Assembly (NCBI GenBank): GCA_030544215.1
Contig: JARZZO010000016.1
Span: 32,634,001-32,698,000 of the forward strand
Reading direction: 5' to 3'
DNA: 64,000 bases
Origin: Zantedeschia hybrid cultivar
Lineage: Eukaryota > Streptophyta > Magnoliopsida > Alismatales > Araceae
A program made the position numbers and the translations under genes. Below, one piece after another: positions 32,335-44,442 of this stretch. Position 1 is the stretch's first letter. Each line of letters begins with the position of its first letter. The notes beneath the pieces were generated by a model. The model had not been told where the DNA came from, searched no databases, and saw only the letters and a list, made by a program, of their open reading frames with translations.

Positions 32335-32708
32335 GTTATCTGGCATCCATACCTAGGCATGGACGATGCAGGACAGCCTTGGGTCGAGCAGGACAGGGTT
32401 GGTTCAGGCGTCAGGTGTGGCTGCATTGTATAAATGAGATAGCCCTCCTGCGCCTAAGGCTGGTGATGCAGACACTGGGGCTGCATCAGGAGTGAGTGGA
32501 GGAAGAGATCCTGGAGAGGATCAGGAGGACCATGCGGGGCAAGCAAGCCCGCAACGACTGGAGCGCCACATTTCCAGATTAGCGGGATGACTGGCATCAG
32601 TATGGGATACCGGTGGAGTCGCAGGCGGTGAGCAGCGACGCTTATCTTCAGCACTACCGGATCCACTACGCGGCCCACCTCCAGCGCTACTCCGCCCTCT
32701 CGTTCTAA
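32335..32708 (+). pseudogene. PMD gene exon 4
   Basis: It begins VIWHPYL, the PMD W-x-PY block. The acceptor reads GCAA instead of GCAG, apparently mutated. A one-base shift between about 32350 and 32400 leads to the frame with LVMQTLGLHQE (the PMD R-x-x-G-x-Q block) and RDDWHQYGIP. There is an in-frame TAG near 32580 and a TAA at 32706, which may be a mutated codon at the exon end. Confidence 0.7.
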
Positions 32709-32804
32709 GTGACATGATATGCATGACATGAATGTTTCTTTTATTTTATTAATTGTCTTGCTTATATTCGTGAATGTATGACATGATATGGTATGAATAT
32801 GCAG

Positions 32805-32897
32805 GATGCTCGGGACGCCACCATCATCACACTCCGGGGCCATCTCCAGGACGCCGAGGCCCATTTAGAATAAGTCCAAAAAGAGTTGAATGAACTG
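32805..32897 (+). pseudogene. PMD gene exon 5, coiled coil
   Basis: Acceptor ATATGCAG, donor GTAAGT, 93 bp, phase 0. It encodes a short heptad-like helix (ITLRGHLQDAEAHLE, then a TAA, then VQKELNEL). Confidence 0.7.
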
Positions 32898-33000
32898 GTA
32901 AGTGCAATATGCATGAGAGTTATGAATAAATAATGAATGTTAATGTTATTAAATTGTTTTGGCACTGACACACTGACGGTGATCTCCCTCTTTGTTACAG

Positions 33001-33156
33001 CGTGCCGCTTATACTCACGCTGCTGCTCCTTCATCCTCTGGTACCGTCGGCTCGTCTTCCAGTGCCGTGCATGAGGCCACCATCACTGACTTGCGAAGTC
33101 AGTTGGCCCTAGCCATCCGTCGTGCCACCCAGGCTGAGGACGATGCTGCTGCCCGG
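33001..33156 (+). pseudogene. PMD gene exon 6, coiled coil
   Basis: Acceptor TTGTTACAG, donor GTAAGT, 156 bp, phase 0, fully open. A Ser/Ala-rich part is followed by the helical LRSQLALAIRRATQAEDDAAAR. Confidence 0.75.
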
Positions 33157-33240
33157 GTAAGTCTTCAACTTGCTTCTTTCACTTCTGTATGGTATCCTTT
33201 GCTTTCTTGATTAGTTGGCTGATAGTGTCTTCTGCTGCAG

Positions 33241-33675
33241 GTTCAAGAGCTCTATCGAGCTCTCGAGGAGGCTCAGGGTAGGGCGGCCCGTGTCACCGAG
33301 TTGGAGAAGCAGCTAGCGAGGCTCTCCACAGGTGATCTCCCTCGCGAAGTATCACGCCTCCAGATGCATCTAGAGATTCTTACCGAGGAGTGAGACCAAG
33401 ATCGGGTTCAGCTGATGGCGGAGGTTCAGTGCCTCCAGGGCCGACTTTTAGTAGTGGAGCACAAGCACCAGAGCGTAGAGGCCCGCTATCAGCGTGCTTG
33501 GCAGCGAGCACTGGATCAAGGGCAGACGAGCGCATTTACAGCGAGCATCGCAATATCTTCTGGCCAAGTTGGGCCGAGAGATATGGGACCACCACCGCCA
33601 CCGACTCGTGGGCCAGACGGACCAAACGAGGCTCAGAGTCAGCTTGATGAGGGGGCGGGTGAGAGTCAGCCGTGA
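33241..33675 (+). pseudogene. PMD gene exon 7, coiled coil and proline-rich tail
   Basis: Acceptor TCTGCTGCAG. It encodes a coiled coil (VQELYRALEEAQG, VTELEKQLARLS), one TGA at 33391, more coiled coil (LQGRLLVVEHKHQS), then GPPPPPTRGP and the end GAGESQP with a TGA stop. Its homologue in element A is 17252-17680 (minus). Conservation of the tail in both supports a once-functional protein. Confidence 0.8.
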
Positions 33676-34055
33676 GGGTTGATATCATATTGCATCTTCC
33701 TTCTTTTTTAGAGTCCTGTGGATGGACTTGTACACAAACTCTTTTGATATATGAAGGGAGTTTCTTCATACTTGAATTGTATTTGTACTTTTCTCTATTG
33801 TCTTGCTTTTCATGCCTGCACATGGCTTAAACAAACATATTAAATATCTATTCAGACTTAGCCCCTTGCCCAGTCAAGAAACTGGCTACTTGATCTTATC
33901 CACGGTAGAAGGGTCAAGGGGCGAAACCTTTATTTAATGAAGGCAAATAAAGATGATAAAATAGGAATAAATAGTAAAATGCAACATACAAGCATGCAAA
34001 TGCTCACTGAAAATAGAAAGGATGCAACACACATGATGTGGCAAACAAATGCTAA

Positions 34056-34270
34056 TTGAAATTTTTTTGTTTTGCAATTGCAATTTTCGAAATATCTAAT
34101 TTTTTTACTTTGAAATATTCAAATTTTTTTGTGGTTTTGAATCATTCAATTTTTTTTTGTGGTTTTGAAATATTCATTTTTTTTGTGGTTTTGAAATATT
34201 CAATTTTTTTTTGGAATATTCAATTTTTTTTTGTTTTGAAATATTCAAATTTGTTTTGTGGTTTTGAATC
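34056..34270. repeat. T-rich minisatellite
   Basis: About seven imperfect units of 25-35 bp resemble TTTTGTGGTTTTGAAATATT. Element A has a diverged A-rich counterpart at 16640-16870 in the same place relative to pol. Confidence 0.75.
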
Positions 34271-34691
34271 AACTAAATAAACTAAAGACCAGCATGGTAC
34301 TTAGATCAAAAGAGTATATTTATTCATTAACTTAATTCCCAAATCATTCTTCAACGACTTAATCCAAACTCATCGTGCTTGAGTTATGTTCATGATCGTG
34401 ATCCCATTCGATGATCCGTCCCTTAGTCAACCTAAGCTATTCCTCAAGTTTGGTGTACGTCTCTTTTGAAGGAAAGGAAGAATTGGTCTAAAAAGCCCAC
34501 AAGAGGGTTCCGGAGACCCAGAAAGATGTCCCTCCTTTACCTTATTATCTGTTGGGTATTTATCGACCTTGCGCTCCCTTTTATTTGATTTTGTGGCCTT
34601 TTGATGTAATGTTTGTAATGTTGAATGGCCTTTTGATTTTGTTGGCTTTTTGCCTTTTGTGTTTTTCTTTTGCCTTTTTGTGGAGCGGATC

Positions 34692-34706
34692 TCCCCCCTT
34701 TTTTTT
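34692..34706 (-). other. Internal polypurine tract of Tat B
   Basis: On the minus strand AAAAAAAAGGGGGGA, identical to element A 16393-16407 and at the same distance (about 300 bp) from the pol stop. Confidence 0.55.
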
Positions 34707-35002
34707 ATGACGGCCTCCTACTAAGATGGCGAGTACTTTCGGTAGTCTATTCTAAGCCTCGTTCCGACATCGTGGGCCGAAGGTAAAACAAAAGTTTTGT
34801 TTAAAAGGAATTAGTTATACTTTACACTCTCAGTCAAGCTTTCGGTATTCATCGGGCTTCGCATCTCTTGTTACTCACGAACCAAATGTGTTTGTGTGCA
34901 ATAATGCGTTCGGATTAGATTATCAAAGACTAACGGGAGAATTTAAGTTTTCAAATTTTCAGACTTCACTGGTCCTTGCACTACGATGATTGACTCTTTA
35001 AC

Positions 35003-37690
35003 CTAAGGGTAGTACTTCTTAAGATAGAGACCATTCCAGGGATGAGTTAATTCTTACCCTTTTGCATTAACTAAGCGATAGGCGTTACCAGGAAAAGTAT
35101 GCGAGAAAACAAAGGACCTTCCCAATTGGGTTGGAGCTTAGTGTTAGTATTAGGTGGTCTGAAAGCCAATCCAATACTATGTATCAATCAGTTTATTAAT
35201 ATAATAGTATTAATTCATTGTGTGTAATTAGTTCGATCTATGATTATCGTATCACGATGAAGTCCATGAACATGTGCAACAATCTTCGGATTATGATGAG
35301 ATCATAATTACGAGATCGAAGACTTATAAACACATATTCTTAATTATTCATAGTCGGAGGATATTTGAGATGGATATCAAACATCCGGATAGACTAGTAT
35401 TGGTTTCTTCAACTTATATGATGAAGGTGACTGATCCTATAAGTCACTTGTGTGAAGACACTGTGTTGGACCTGTAGGTGCTCATTGGGGAATGAGTTCA
35501 CTGGATTGATCCGACCTAGAATTGTTGGATGGTATATACCTCACTGTTAACCAGCTCGATTCTTTTGTCTCGGTTGCGTAGATGATCTTTGGACCTGAGA
35601 CACAAAAGATATCTTGTTGGTACGTCTCTGAGCTTTGACTTTTACTCACGAATCTGGGTTATCAATAAGTCAAATGATCGGGTTCAGAGAAATGTCCTCG
35701 AAGGTAATTGTGTGTTCAATATAGGATCATCCGCTCTCGGTATTATGAGAGAGAATGTTCCGAGAATGATGCGCTTAAGTCCCTGGCCAGGGCGGACACT
35801 GTATCAGATGAAGAATTATCCGATATAGATTAGTGGCATCTGATTCAAGTGAATCGACCGGCTAGGGTTTAACAGTAAACCATACACTAGGTCTATTCGG
35901 GAACATTGCACAGATGAAGGATTATATCCGCACGCTAACCGATGATGGAAAGGTTCCAATAAAGGGTTGCGATAACCCCAATGCCATCCAAGATCACGTG
36001 ATGTTACTTGGCATCTAACGTGATTGGAAGCCCGTCCGAATTTACTGTGTGACATTTAATTATGTTGATTAATTAATATAAGGATATTAATTAATTCAGT
36101 GGGTCCATAAAGAGTTATTGGGCTTAATGGGTCATTAACTGGACTGGTATTTGAGCCTAGAGGGTCACACGCAAAAGGTTTTCAAGTCAATGGATATTTG
36201 GACGGGATTTCGGATAAGTATGGTTTTTTATGAAAAACCGCAAACATACTTATAATAAAAGAACGGCTGCTAGGTCGGAGGCCAGGAACCCTAACCCTAG
36301 CCGCCGCCCTCTCTCTCTCCTCTCTCCTGGGCACACATCCCGAGGCCGGCCCTCTGGAGGCTCCACTTCGACTCCCGACTGCTCCGCCTTCTGTCCGACG
36401 GGAGTTTCCGAATCCGCATGTCGCAGCGGATTACGCGTAGCCAGACGGGATCCACGAAGGCATCGAGCGAGGAGGCGAGGACCATCCATCGCGAGGAGAA
36501 CCGCGTGGATACCGTTAGAGGCCGGGCACCTGCACGGCTTGCGGCATCGCTCCGACGGAACCGAAGAACGAACGCGGATTCGAATCCGTACAAGGTAAAT
36601 CAGATTTCCCAGTTTATTTTGTTGATCAAAACGGGACGGATCCAATCCCGAATAATTTATTTCCCCTGTGCTTTCGGTCGGATCCGGGCACAAAGAACCC
36701 AACACTTAGAACGCGGACCACCAGGTTTTACAATGATTCTTTTAACAACCATTTCACCAACGTTGAATTTTCGTTCAGTGACTTTCTTTTGATAAAACGT
36801 GCTAGCCTATTCTGATATACTTGTGCATGATTAGCGGCTAACCATCTTCTCTCGTCTAAAAGTTCCAATTGAGGCAGGAGTGCTGAGCGGTGCTCATCAA
36901 TGAAAAACTCCTTGTTCAACTGTACTCTTAATGACGGGATGAAGATTTCGTATGGAACTACCGCCTCCATTCCGAATGTTAAGGAGTATGGGGTCTGCCC
37001 AGTGGGTGTACGGATTGAAGTTCGGTATGCCCATAAAGCCTCTATTAATTTCTCTGGCCAGTTGGAGAACTTATTGGATTTACACGTTTTCTTGATGATT
37101 TTTATCAAAGTCTTATTAGTTGCCTCTTGGCCATTGCCTTGCGGATAATAAGGAGATGAATGATGCAGTGCAATTTTCTACCTGTTGCAGACTTCCTTCA
37201 ACTCTTGTGATATGAACTGCGGTCCATTGTCAGTAACGATGGTGCCCGGAATCCCGAACCTTGTGATGATATTCTTCATGATGAACTTGCAGACTATTGA
37301 CGCTTTGACTTCAGCGTAAGCTTCGGCTTCTGCCCACTTGGTGAAATATTCCGTCGCAGTGAGAATGAAAGATTTTTACTTAGTGCCGGAATTAGGATCA
37401 CCGAGAGGTCCAATGATGTTGAAAGCCTACATAGAGAAAGGTCATAGGGAGGAAATAGGATGGAGTGAAGATACAGGAGAATGGATCTTGTCGACATAAA
37501 GTTGACACTTAGCACACCTACAAACATACCCTACATAGTCTTCTTCCATGGTGGGCCAGTAGAATCCTTGTCTAAGGATCTTCTTTGATAACATATGTCC
37601 ATTAACATGACCACCGCAAATTCCCGCATGAGCTCCTTCCATAACCTTCCAAAGCTCATCTTTATCCAAGCATCTCAGAAGAACACCATC
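35003..37690 (-). pseudogene. pol: Tat B integrase, split by solo LTR
   Basis: Minus strand, from about 37690 to the stop at 35003-35005, interrupted by 35142-36704. The zinc-binding part is 37669-37442 (CGGHVNGHMLSKK, CRCAKCQ). The core is damaged by stops and shifts at 37440-37110. The C-terminal half is open at 37108-36728 (WPEKLIEALWAYRTS, GMEAVVPYEI). The end after the solo LTR keeps the same final residues as A (KYYP). In this copy the wording around 37230 reads as VTDNGPQF, so the second catalytic residue, altered in A, is kept here. Confidence 0.85.
35142..36704 (+). mobile_element. Solo copia-family LTR
   Basis: TGTTAGTATTAGG...CCCAACA, 1563 bp, with TSD CTTAG at 35137-35141 and 36705-36709. 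No internal domain is present, so it is a product of LTR-LTR recombination. It sits in the integrase of Tat B. It has a hairpin (36222-36239), a telo-box run AACCCTAACCCTAG (36287-36300) and a donor-like GTAAAT at 36595. Confidence 0.95.
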
Positions 37691-37819
37691 AAAACCTCGT
37701 TTATAAAGTGCTCCTCCAACTAGGGTGTATCTCTGAGCAACTCTCTTGATAGTCTTTTTTGCCTCAACTGTGGCTTCTTCAGGGTACGACTGATCTTCAC
37801 AGTATTTGGCAATTTCAAA

Positions 37820-38880
37820 ATACTATGGTTTCTCTTCATCATCCATCTCTTTTTGCAATTCCAATAGCATGATTTCTCTCTTCTCCACAATATCTCCATC
37901 TCTAACCTTCTTCAGCAATTTCTCCTTAGTCATAAGGAACGAAGGGTTTCTCACGGCGGGTGAAAGATGCCTATAGATGATGATCGATTCAAATTGTTTG
38001 TTGATTGAAAAATGTAGAAATGATGCGAGAGAAGCTAGAGCGTCAGCTAGAATGTTCTGATTTCGAGGAACATGGACAAAAATCAATTTGGTGAAAAGCT
38101 TGGCATAAGCTGAAGTGAGTACTTGATAAGGCTTGAGTTTAGGATCAAGAGTTCGATACTTAGTGAGCACTTGGCGAAGGATTAGCTGACTATCACCCAC
38201 AATCTTGAGCTTGGTGGCACCATGGAGATGAGCAGGCTCGAGGCCAGCTAGAAGAGCCTTATTCAGCAATGTTATTGGTGACAGGAAAGTCAAGCTGAAA
38301 GGCTTGTGGAATGGTGACACCTTCAGGTGATAGTATAACGATGCCGATACTCTTACCATAAGAGTTCAAAGCTCCGTCAAAATGCAGAGTCCACATATCG
38401 TCTTTGATTCTGTCTATGGACATCAGTTCCTCATCCGGAAACTCCGATCGGACTAGATCAAAAAGAGGAAGAGGGTGATGAGCAAGATGTTCTGCGATGG
38501 CATAACGTTTGATTGCTTTCTGCTAAATGTAGATGATATCAAATTGAGATAGAAAGCTTTGCCATTGTGCTAATCGATCTGTGAGGACACATTTCTCGAG
38601 AAGAAAATTGATGGGATTCATCCTAGCAACGAGATGGGCTTCATAGGCCAAGAAATAATGCTTCAGCTTCTGAACCACCCAGACTAATGCAGCACACGTC
38701 TTCTCCATCGTTGTATATCTCTGTTCCGCGGGGTTGAGGAGTTTAGGGAGATAATAGGCTGCTCTCTCCTTTCCTTCTTCATCTTCTTGTGCTAGGACAA
38801 CCCCCACCACGTCGTCCAGGATAGAAATATATAGAATCAAAGGTTTGTCCAGAGATGGTGGTCTCAAGACAGGAGGACTT
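37820..38880 (-). pseudogene. pol: Tat B dual RNase H region
   Basis: The first RNase H is open at 38867-38523 (VLAQEDEEGKERAAYYL, TTMEKTCAALVW). The second, archaeal-type domain is at about 38400-37990 with a shift in the NNIAEY block, then HLHGATKLKIVGDSQLI and NILADAL. It has the same order as element A. A stop near 38521 separates the two. Confidence 0.85.
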
Positions 38881-39039
38881 CATAGATATGTCTTCAATCC
38901 ATCAAATGCCTCCTGACACTTATCGTCCCAATCAAACTTGACTCATGACTTAGTAAGCTCGTAAAACGACTTACACCTTTTTGAGTGCTGGGAGACAAAG
39001 CGGCGAATAAATTGCAACCTCCCGATCAATCCTCTTAAT

Positions 39040-39800
39040 TCTTTTAAATTTTAAGGAGGTGGCATCTCTCTAATAGCCTTAGCCTTGTTAGGATCGATCT
39101 CAATGCCCCGTTTGCTCACAATGAATCCTAACAACTTATCTGATGATACACCAAATACGCACTTTTTGGGATTCATCTTCATTTGATATTCTCTTGACCT
39201 TTCTAAAACTCTCGCCAATACCTTGGCATGCTCAGCCTTAGTCTTGGATTTCACTAATAGATCATCCACATACACTTCTAAATCAATGTGTATCATGTCG
39301 TGGAATATAGCCATCATAGCCCTCTGATAAGTGGCTCCAACATTCTTCAGTCCAAATGGCATAACAACATAACAATAAGTGCCCCAAGGTGTAGTGAATG
39401 ATGTCTTATCTTGGTCGTCTTCTGCCAAGCGAATCTGATTATACCTTGAGAATCCATCCATGAATGACAGTGTTTCATAACTAGCTGTGTTGTCAATGAG
39501 TACGTCTATGTGAGGCAGTGGAAATCATCTTTAGGACATGCCCGATTCAAATCTCGGAAGTCAATGCAAATCCTGACCTTCCCATCTTTTTTCATGACCG
39601 GGACTATATTTGCCACCCATTGCGGATAGAGGACAACTCTAATAAATTTGGCTTTATGCAACTTATCGACATCTTCCTTCATTTTCAAAGCCATCCGAGG
39701 GTGGAATCGCCTCAACTTCTGTTTAACCGGGCTAGCTCCATCTTTTAATGTTAATCGGTGTTCCACTAAGGAATAACCTAATCCTGGCATATCTTCATAT
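39040..39800 (-). pseudogene. pol: Tat B reverse transcriptase
   Basis: Two frames, 39790-39506 (WVANIVPVMKKDGKVRICID) and 39461-39051 (MDGFSRYNQIRLAEDD, CYVVMPFGLKN, YVDDLLV, GFIVS), are separated by a shift near 39520 in the PLP block. The catalytic YVDD is intact, and this copy keeps open the segment that has two stops in A. Confidence 0.88.
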
Positions 39801-42066
39801 CTCTAGGTGAAAGTGTCCTTATAGTCTCTGAGAACTCGGACCATTGCCTCCTCATCTGCTTCAGAAAGATTTTTACTGACGCGGACAACCTTAGGTTCGT
39901 CTTCAGTTCCTAGATTAATCTCTTTGGTAGGCTCTTCTACGGCAACTGAGGCTTCATCAAATCTCTTCACTCCACTAGCATATGCCTCAGCTGCGTCCTC
40001 GTCAACTTCCTAATCTTCAATAATGGGGTCTTTCTCGTGTAACTATTCATATACCCCATACCCGTCATCGACTAACCCATCCATTTCACATTCTTCTGGC
40101 ATCTGAATGGGATTCTCTAAAAGCTGAGAAATCTGAGAGCAAGAAAGGCATCTTAAGACTAAATCCTCGAGGTATCTATTCGGAATTTGTCTACCCTTAG
40201 ACTTCCTAGACTTCCTAACCTGACTAACTTTACTAGACTAACTTCATTAAATTGCCTACTGCTAGACTCACTATCCTGACCTAGTGAGGACGAAGAAAGA
40301 TAAAAATCAAAGGATACAGGATGTGATACAGGTGAATCCTCCCGAGAGGAGGGGCAAAGTAGATCTAGAAGAGAGTCTTACCCGAGTGACCCGTACAATG
40401 GAGTATATTTGGACGAGTAATATGATGTTTCCTCAACGAGGATTTGAGAGGAGGATGTTGCCGAATTGGCGTTTTTTTTTGGAGATTTTGAGTGTTAATC
40501 ATGAAACATGAATGAATATGTAAAGGAGGAGAATGAGAAGGTAACGGTACCAAGGCTAAAGGATTGGGAGGATCATACAATAGTATGTCCCAGATCAAAT
40601 CATAGATCCTCTTAGGGTCAAGAGGAATCTGAGGAATTAGGTCCCGGGGGGACAAAGTAACCATGATGGGCGGAGCTCGAGGAATGTTTTCAGTGATGAC
40701 CCTCGACCAAGTTAGGGTCAGGAGCAGAGTGTGGAATAGGGTATGGAGGGTGAAAACATGATGGGGATAGGTTCCCCTCTAGAGACGATCAGTGGTGAAT
40801 CCAGGCTGATAAGGGTCATCAGGCTCCCCTTCATCTGTCTCCTCACTTAGCAAAATTCTCTTATCAAAAATAACCCCAGGCCCTTCAAACAACTCGTCAA
40901 TCAACGGAGGCCACTTTGGTTCTGAGGGATCAAGGAACAGCATGTTATGTGCAATGTACCGGTCCCATGTGTCGAACCAGTGGTACCACTCGCACTCCGG
41001 ATCTTGAGTCTTCCTCCTCTTCACTAGCCGCAAAACCTCCAAGGATTGGTATGTCAGCAACTCAGAACACTGTCTGTCTAGATCTCTCCCATATATGTCA
41101 TGCAGGTCAAAGTCGGAAGTGATCACCACCGTGTTATCATTGTCATGATTAATCACGGGTCCCTTAATGAAATGTGTATATAAGGTTCAAGTTAAGGGAT
41201 CCCAGTTTTCTTTGTACGGGGTGGTCATTGTCTTCTAGATTTTCTGACTGTCTTCATCTTCCTGCTCCTGAACAATCTACTATTTCACCTTCACTGGCCT
41301 ATAGCCCAGACCATTACCAAGTGCTCTTATGCGGTCTTTGATAGGCTTGGTTTTGCCCTACAGTTGTGTGCCCAGGCCTTTTCTTGGTTGATAACCACCC
41401 TTCATCATGATATCCCAACCAAGGATACTCACTCACTTCCCCCTTTTCACAGCATCAACTGGACAAGGAACAGGTATAGTGGCTTTCAAAGGATTAGCCG
41501 AAGGAGAACAAACCTGTAATACTGATAGAATGGGTTGTTGGCCAGGTAGAGGAGTTGATTTGATGTTCAAAGAATGAGCAGCAGCAAGGATTGGCATGCT
41601 CGTTACTTTAATAATCCATCCTTTATAAGGAAACTTGAGGCATTGATGGATTGTAGAGGGTATAGCCTCAAGGGATTTAATGTAGGGATGACCAAGGATG
41701 CCTTAAAGAGGGGTCGATTTCCAAGATGTGGAACTCGACCTCGGCATGGCAAACGAGACCTAACTCCACCTTCAATTAAACCATTCACAGAGGAGAACAG
41801 GTAGAGTTGTCGTAAGCAGTAACAAAGATGGGTGAAGGCAACCACTTCTCTTTGGGTACACTACAGAATTATAAGGTCTTTGGTGACAATACATTAATAG
41901 AGGCTCCTAAGTCAACCAGACATGCATCCACAACCTTCTTGCATATGTTAACTATAATGCTTAGTGCCATGCTCCTAGCCTTCATCTGATGTAGAGGGGT
42001 AATGGGTTCATAAACGGGTGATGGTGGGAGATTGTTGGTGTAGGTGACGTGGGAAATGGTATGCAT
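39801..42066 (-). pseudogene. Tat B protease, G-patch and pol linker
   Basis: The protease (42066-41869) has the active site CLVDLGASINVL, with L where T belongs in DTG, so it is probably dead. The part after it (41800-41200) is shifted. G-patch wording (GGYQP...KGLG, GNGLGYRP) is readable at about 41450-41290. The acidic linker frame 41156-40779 and fragments to 40365 match A 11500-12200. Many stops. Confidence 0.75.
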
Positions 42067-44442
42067 AGCAATGGTTTAGAAGGAATGAGGGGTTCGTGGT
42101 TAGGTTGCGGAGGGTTATTTGATAGATGCATGGTAGTGGAGGGGATAATGAGTTTAAGGAAGGTAGGCGGTGGAATGGGTCTATGGTAGGCTGGTGTTGG
42201 TATGCGAATAATGGTTATGGTTTCTGGTTTGGGTATGCGGAGAATGCGGCGTAGCAGTTGTTCGGTGGTACTCGGGATGTGGCTTGTTGAATAGACAGAG
42301 GAGGATTCCTCTTCCTTCCATTGTTGCCCCCTATTAGCCACAGACTGGCTTTTAGTAAGGATTGGGGCGACCTATTGATGCTCCGGCAGTGGGTTTCACA
42401 CTATACCCATGTTCGATGGTGTTGCTACCTATGCTGGTGCTTTTTGCATCTGTTGTTGCTGTTGTTGTTGCTGTGGCTGTTGTTTCTACTGTTGTTGTTG
42501 TGGCTGTTGTTATTGCTGTGGCTGTGATCTTCTTGCCTTCAGGACGGCTATGTATTTTCTCATCTCTTCCCAGTCAATACCCTCTTGCTCATTCAAATCA
42601 TGGATATAGTCCCTGAATTGGAAACATGCATCCACTGTATGCCCAGGTTGTCTATGGAAGACGCAATACCTGGAGGCATCAGCATTTTGAGGTTAGTCAG
42701 TTTTCTCTTTTGGTAGGACCAAAGCATTGGCTGCCATAAGGGCGTTGAATATGTCTGCTAAAGACTCCGGGAGCTGAGGATAGGATGCCCTCTTTGGGCC
42801 TGTAGGTTTTCTCTGCTGATTGTAATCGCCGGGAGGGGGGGGGTACATTGTGGTATGCTGGCTGCTGATGTGGCTGGTTGAACGCCTGCTGATATTGTTG
42901 TTGAGGTTGATTGTAGGCTGTCTTGTATGGTTGCTATGGTGGCTTAAAGCCCTGTTGATTTGGCTGTCTCTGCCCTATGTACTGCGGCTATTACTGTTGG
43001 CTTCTCATGAACTGTGGTTGGTTATTATTCATGGTGTCGATCTGTTCATGGGAGAGTGTGCCCTCAGTAGTGGGACCCATACTAGGAGAATTTGGCATGG
43101 CAGGCTTCCAAGTTGGAGGTCTGCTGGGTCTATGGGGGTCAAAGATGCTGGAGAAGGTTGAATCTTTGAAAGCGTTTTGGTAATAACGCGCCCTCTCATA
43201 TAATTCCGCCATGCTAGCCAAGTTGTTCAACGTGAGGACTAGCTTGTACTGAGACGTGGCGTTGGCAATCATCATCTTCACGTTATGACTCAAACATGTG
43301 ATCTTTTATCTTCTCTGCCATACATCTCCATTTATCAGCATAGGTGATGAAGTCTTCATCGGACTTCATCTTTGCAACCACCAGGTCAGTTATTGATAAG
43401 GACGGTGCAATTCTATCTTGATATCGCTGAATAAATTTCCTTGACATGATTTCATAGTCCTCCACATTAGATGAATCCAACGAGAAGAACCATTCGAGGG
43501 TTGGTTCCTCTAATGATTTCCTGAATAAGAATGCCAGCGACCTTTTGTCATTCTGCCAGAAAGAGGATTCGTACATAAACTCCTTCAGGTGAGTGAAGGG
43601 GTTACTAGAACTATTGTACTTTCTATATACTGGCATCTCAAAAGGTGGCAAGTGAAATACTGGCAGATTGGGGAGGGTGATATCAGGTACAGCCTTGACT
43701 CCCATCATCTTCTTAAAACTATTGAACTACTCGTTCATACAATCCATCTTCATGAGCAGAGCCTGAGTTACGGGATCAACTTGGGGAGGAGGCGGTGATG
43801 GAGCATGATAAGCTTGCCTTTTGGAGTAACTGGGGCTTGGGGGGTAGCACAGTTGAGGTCCGGCAGCCCTTCCGCCATACCCGAAGGCATTTTGGTGAAT
43901 TGGCGTATGCGGTCTAGCCGGGTATCTCGAGGAAGATTGTTGTAGCCCAGACGGCCGGAGAGTAGAAATATGGAGACCCTCCATGGCTTGACGAACAGAG
44001 GGAATATGGCGAGGGGGGGGAACTTGATGAACAATAGGGGGAACCGAGGGATTCGGTTCGTCAGAAAACAAGGGCGTCTTCCCCTTTAGAATGGACTGGA
44101 TCGCCTCAAGTTGTTGAGAGTTCACGTGGATAGCCAGAGCTCCCAAGACGGTAACTAGATCAGGGGAGTTGTTAGACGAAGGCTCAGCTTGATCTTGAGC
44201 CTTCTCATAAGTGGGATTGGGGTTACATACACATGAGGATGATTAGTACCAGGATCATACTAGTCATGAGTAAACTGAGCCTGATGGGGAACATAAGTGT
44301 CTCCCTTGTATTCAGCGTGAAACAAGTTGGAGTCATGGGGGGCATTAGCATCTCCCCCATTCTCAGAATGGTAATCATAATTGCGAGGGGCATTAGCATC
44401 TCCCTCACATTCAAACACATCGCTCTGTTCAATGACAACCAT
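42067..44442 (-). pseudogene. gag: Tat B gag and linker
   Basis: Minus-strand frames in order are: 44442-44260 with two GDANAP repeats; 44146-43727; 43708-43283 with the gag core (PFTHLKEFM, FRKSLEEPTLEWF, FIQRYQD); 43293-42991; then the finger-like segment near 42680-42600 (CVFHRQ...H...C) and a glutamine tract. A proline-rich linker follows to 42067, shorter than in A. Several shifts and stops. Confidence 0.85.

Larger units (their letters stand above)
19922..33675 (+). pseudogene. Antisense PMD plus coiled-coil gene of Tat B, split by copia element
   Basis: This is a spliced gene on the strand opposite to host element B. Exons by splice signals and frame are 19922-20143, 20365-20853 joined in frame to 31652-31882 across the copia insertion, 31975-32136, 32335-32708, 32805-32897, 33001-33156 and 33241-33675. 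The exon lengths between introns are multiples of three and the introns are phase 0. Exons 2 to 4 encode a plant mobile domain, a module found in MAIN/MAIL-type host proteins and in plant transposons. Later exons encode a coiled coil and a proline-rich tail. Lesions are stops at 20027, 20389 and 20449, two stops after 20775, a shift in exon 4, stops in exons 4, 5 and 7, and the copia element. Its own promoter was probably the CT-rich region now split by element A. Confidence 0.75.
33676..35002 (-). other. 3' region of Tat B after pol, no gene
   Basis: It lies between the antisense gene end and the integrase stop. It carries the A8G6 tract (34692-34706, minus) and a T-rich tandem block (34056-34270). 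Short frames here are composition effects. Confidence 0.7.

Noticed and set aside
34056..34280. 74-codon Phe-rich frame
   Set aside because: It is a translation of the T-rich minisatellite.
36230..36792. Arg-rich frames in the solo LTR
   Set aside because: They cross the LTR end into integrase sequence in the wrong strand and are not conserved among LTR copies.
42321..42616. Plus-strand frames rich in Leu, Val and Cys
   Set aside because: They are the antisense of the glutamine tract of Tat B gag.
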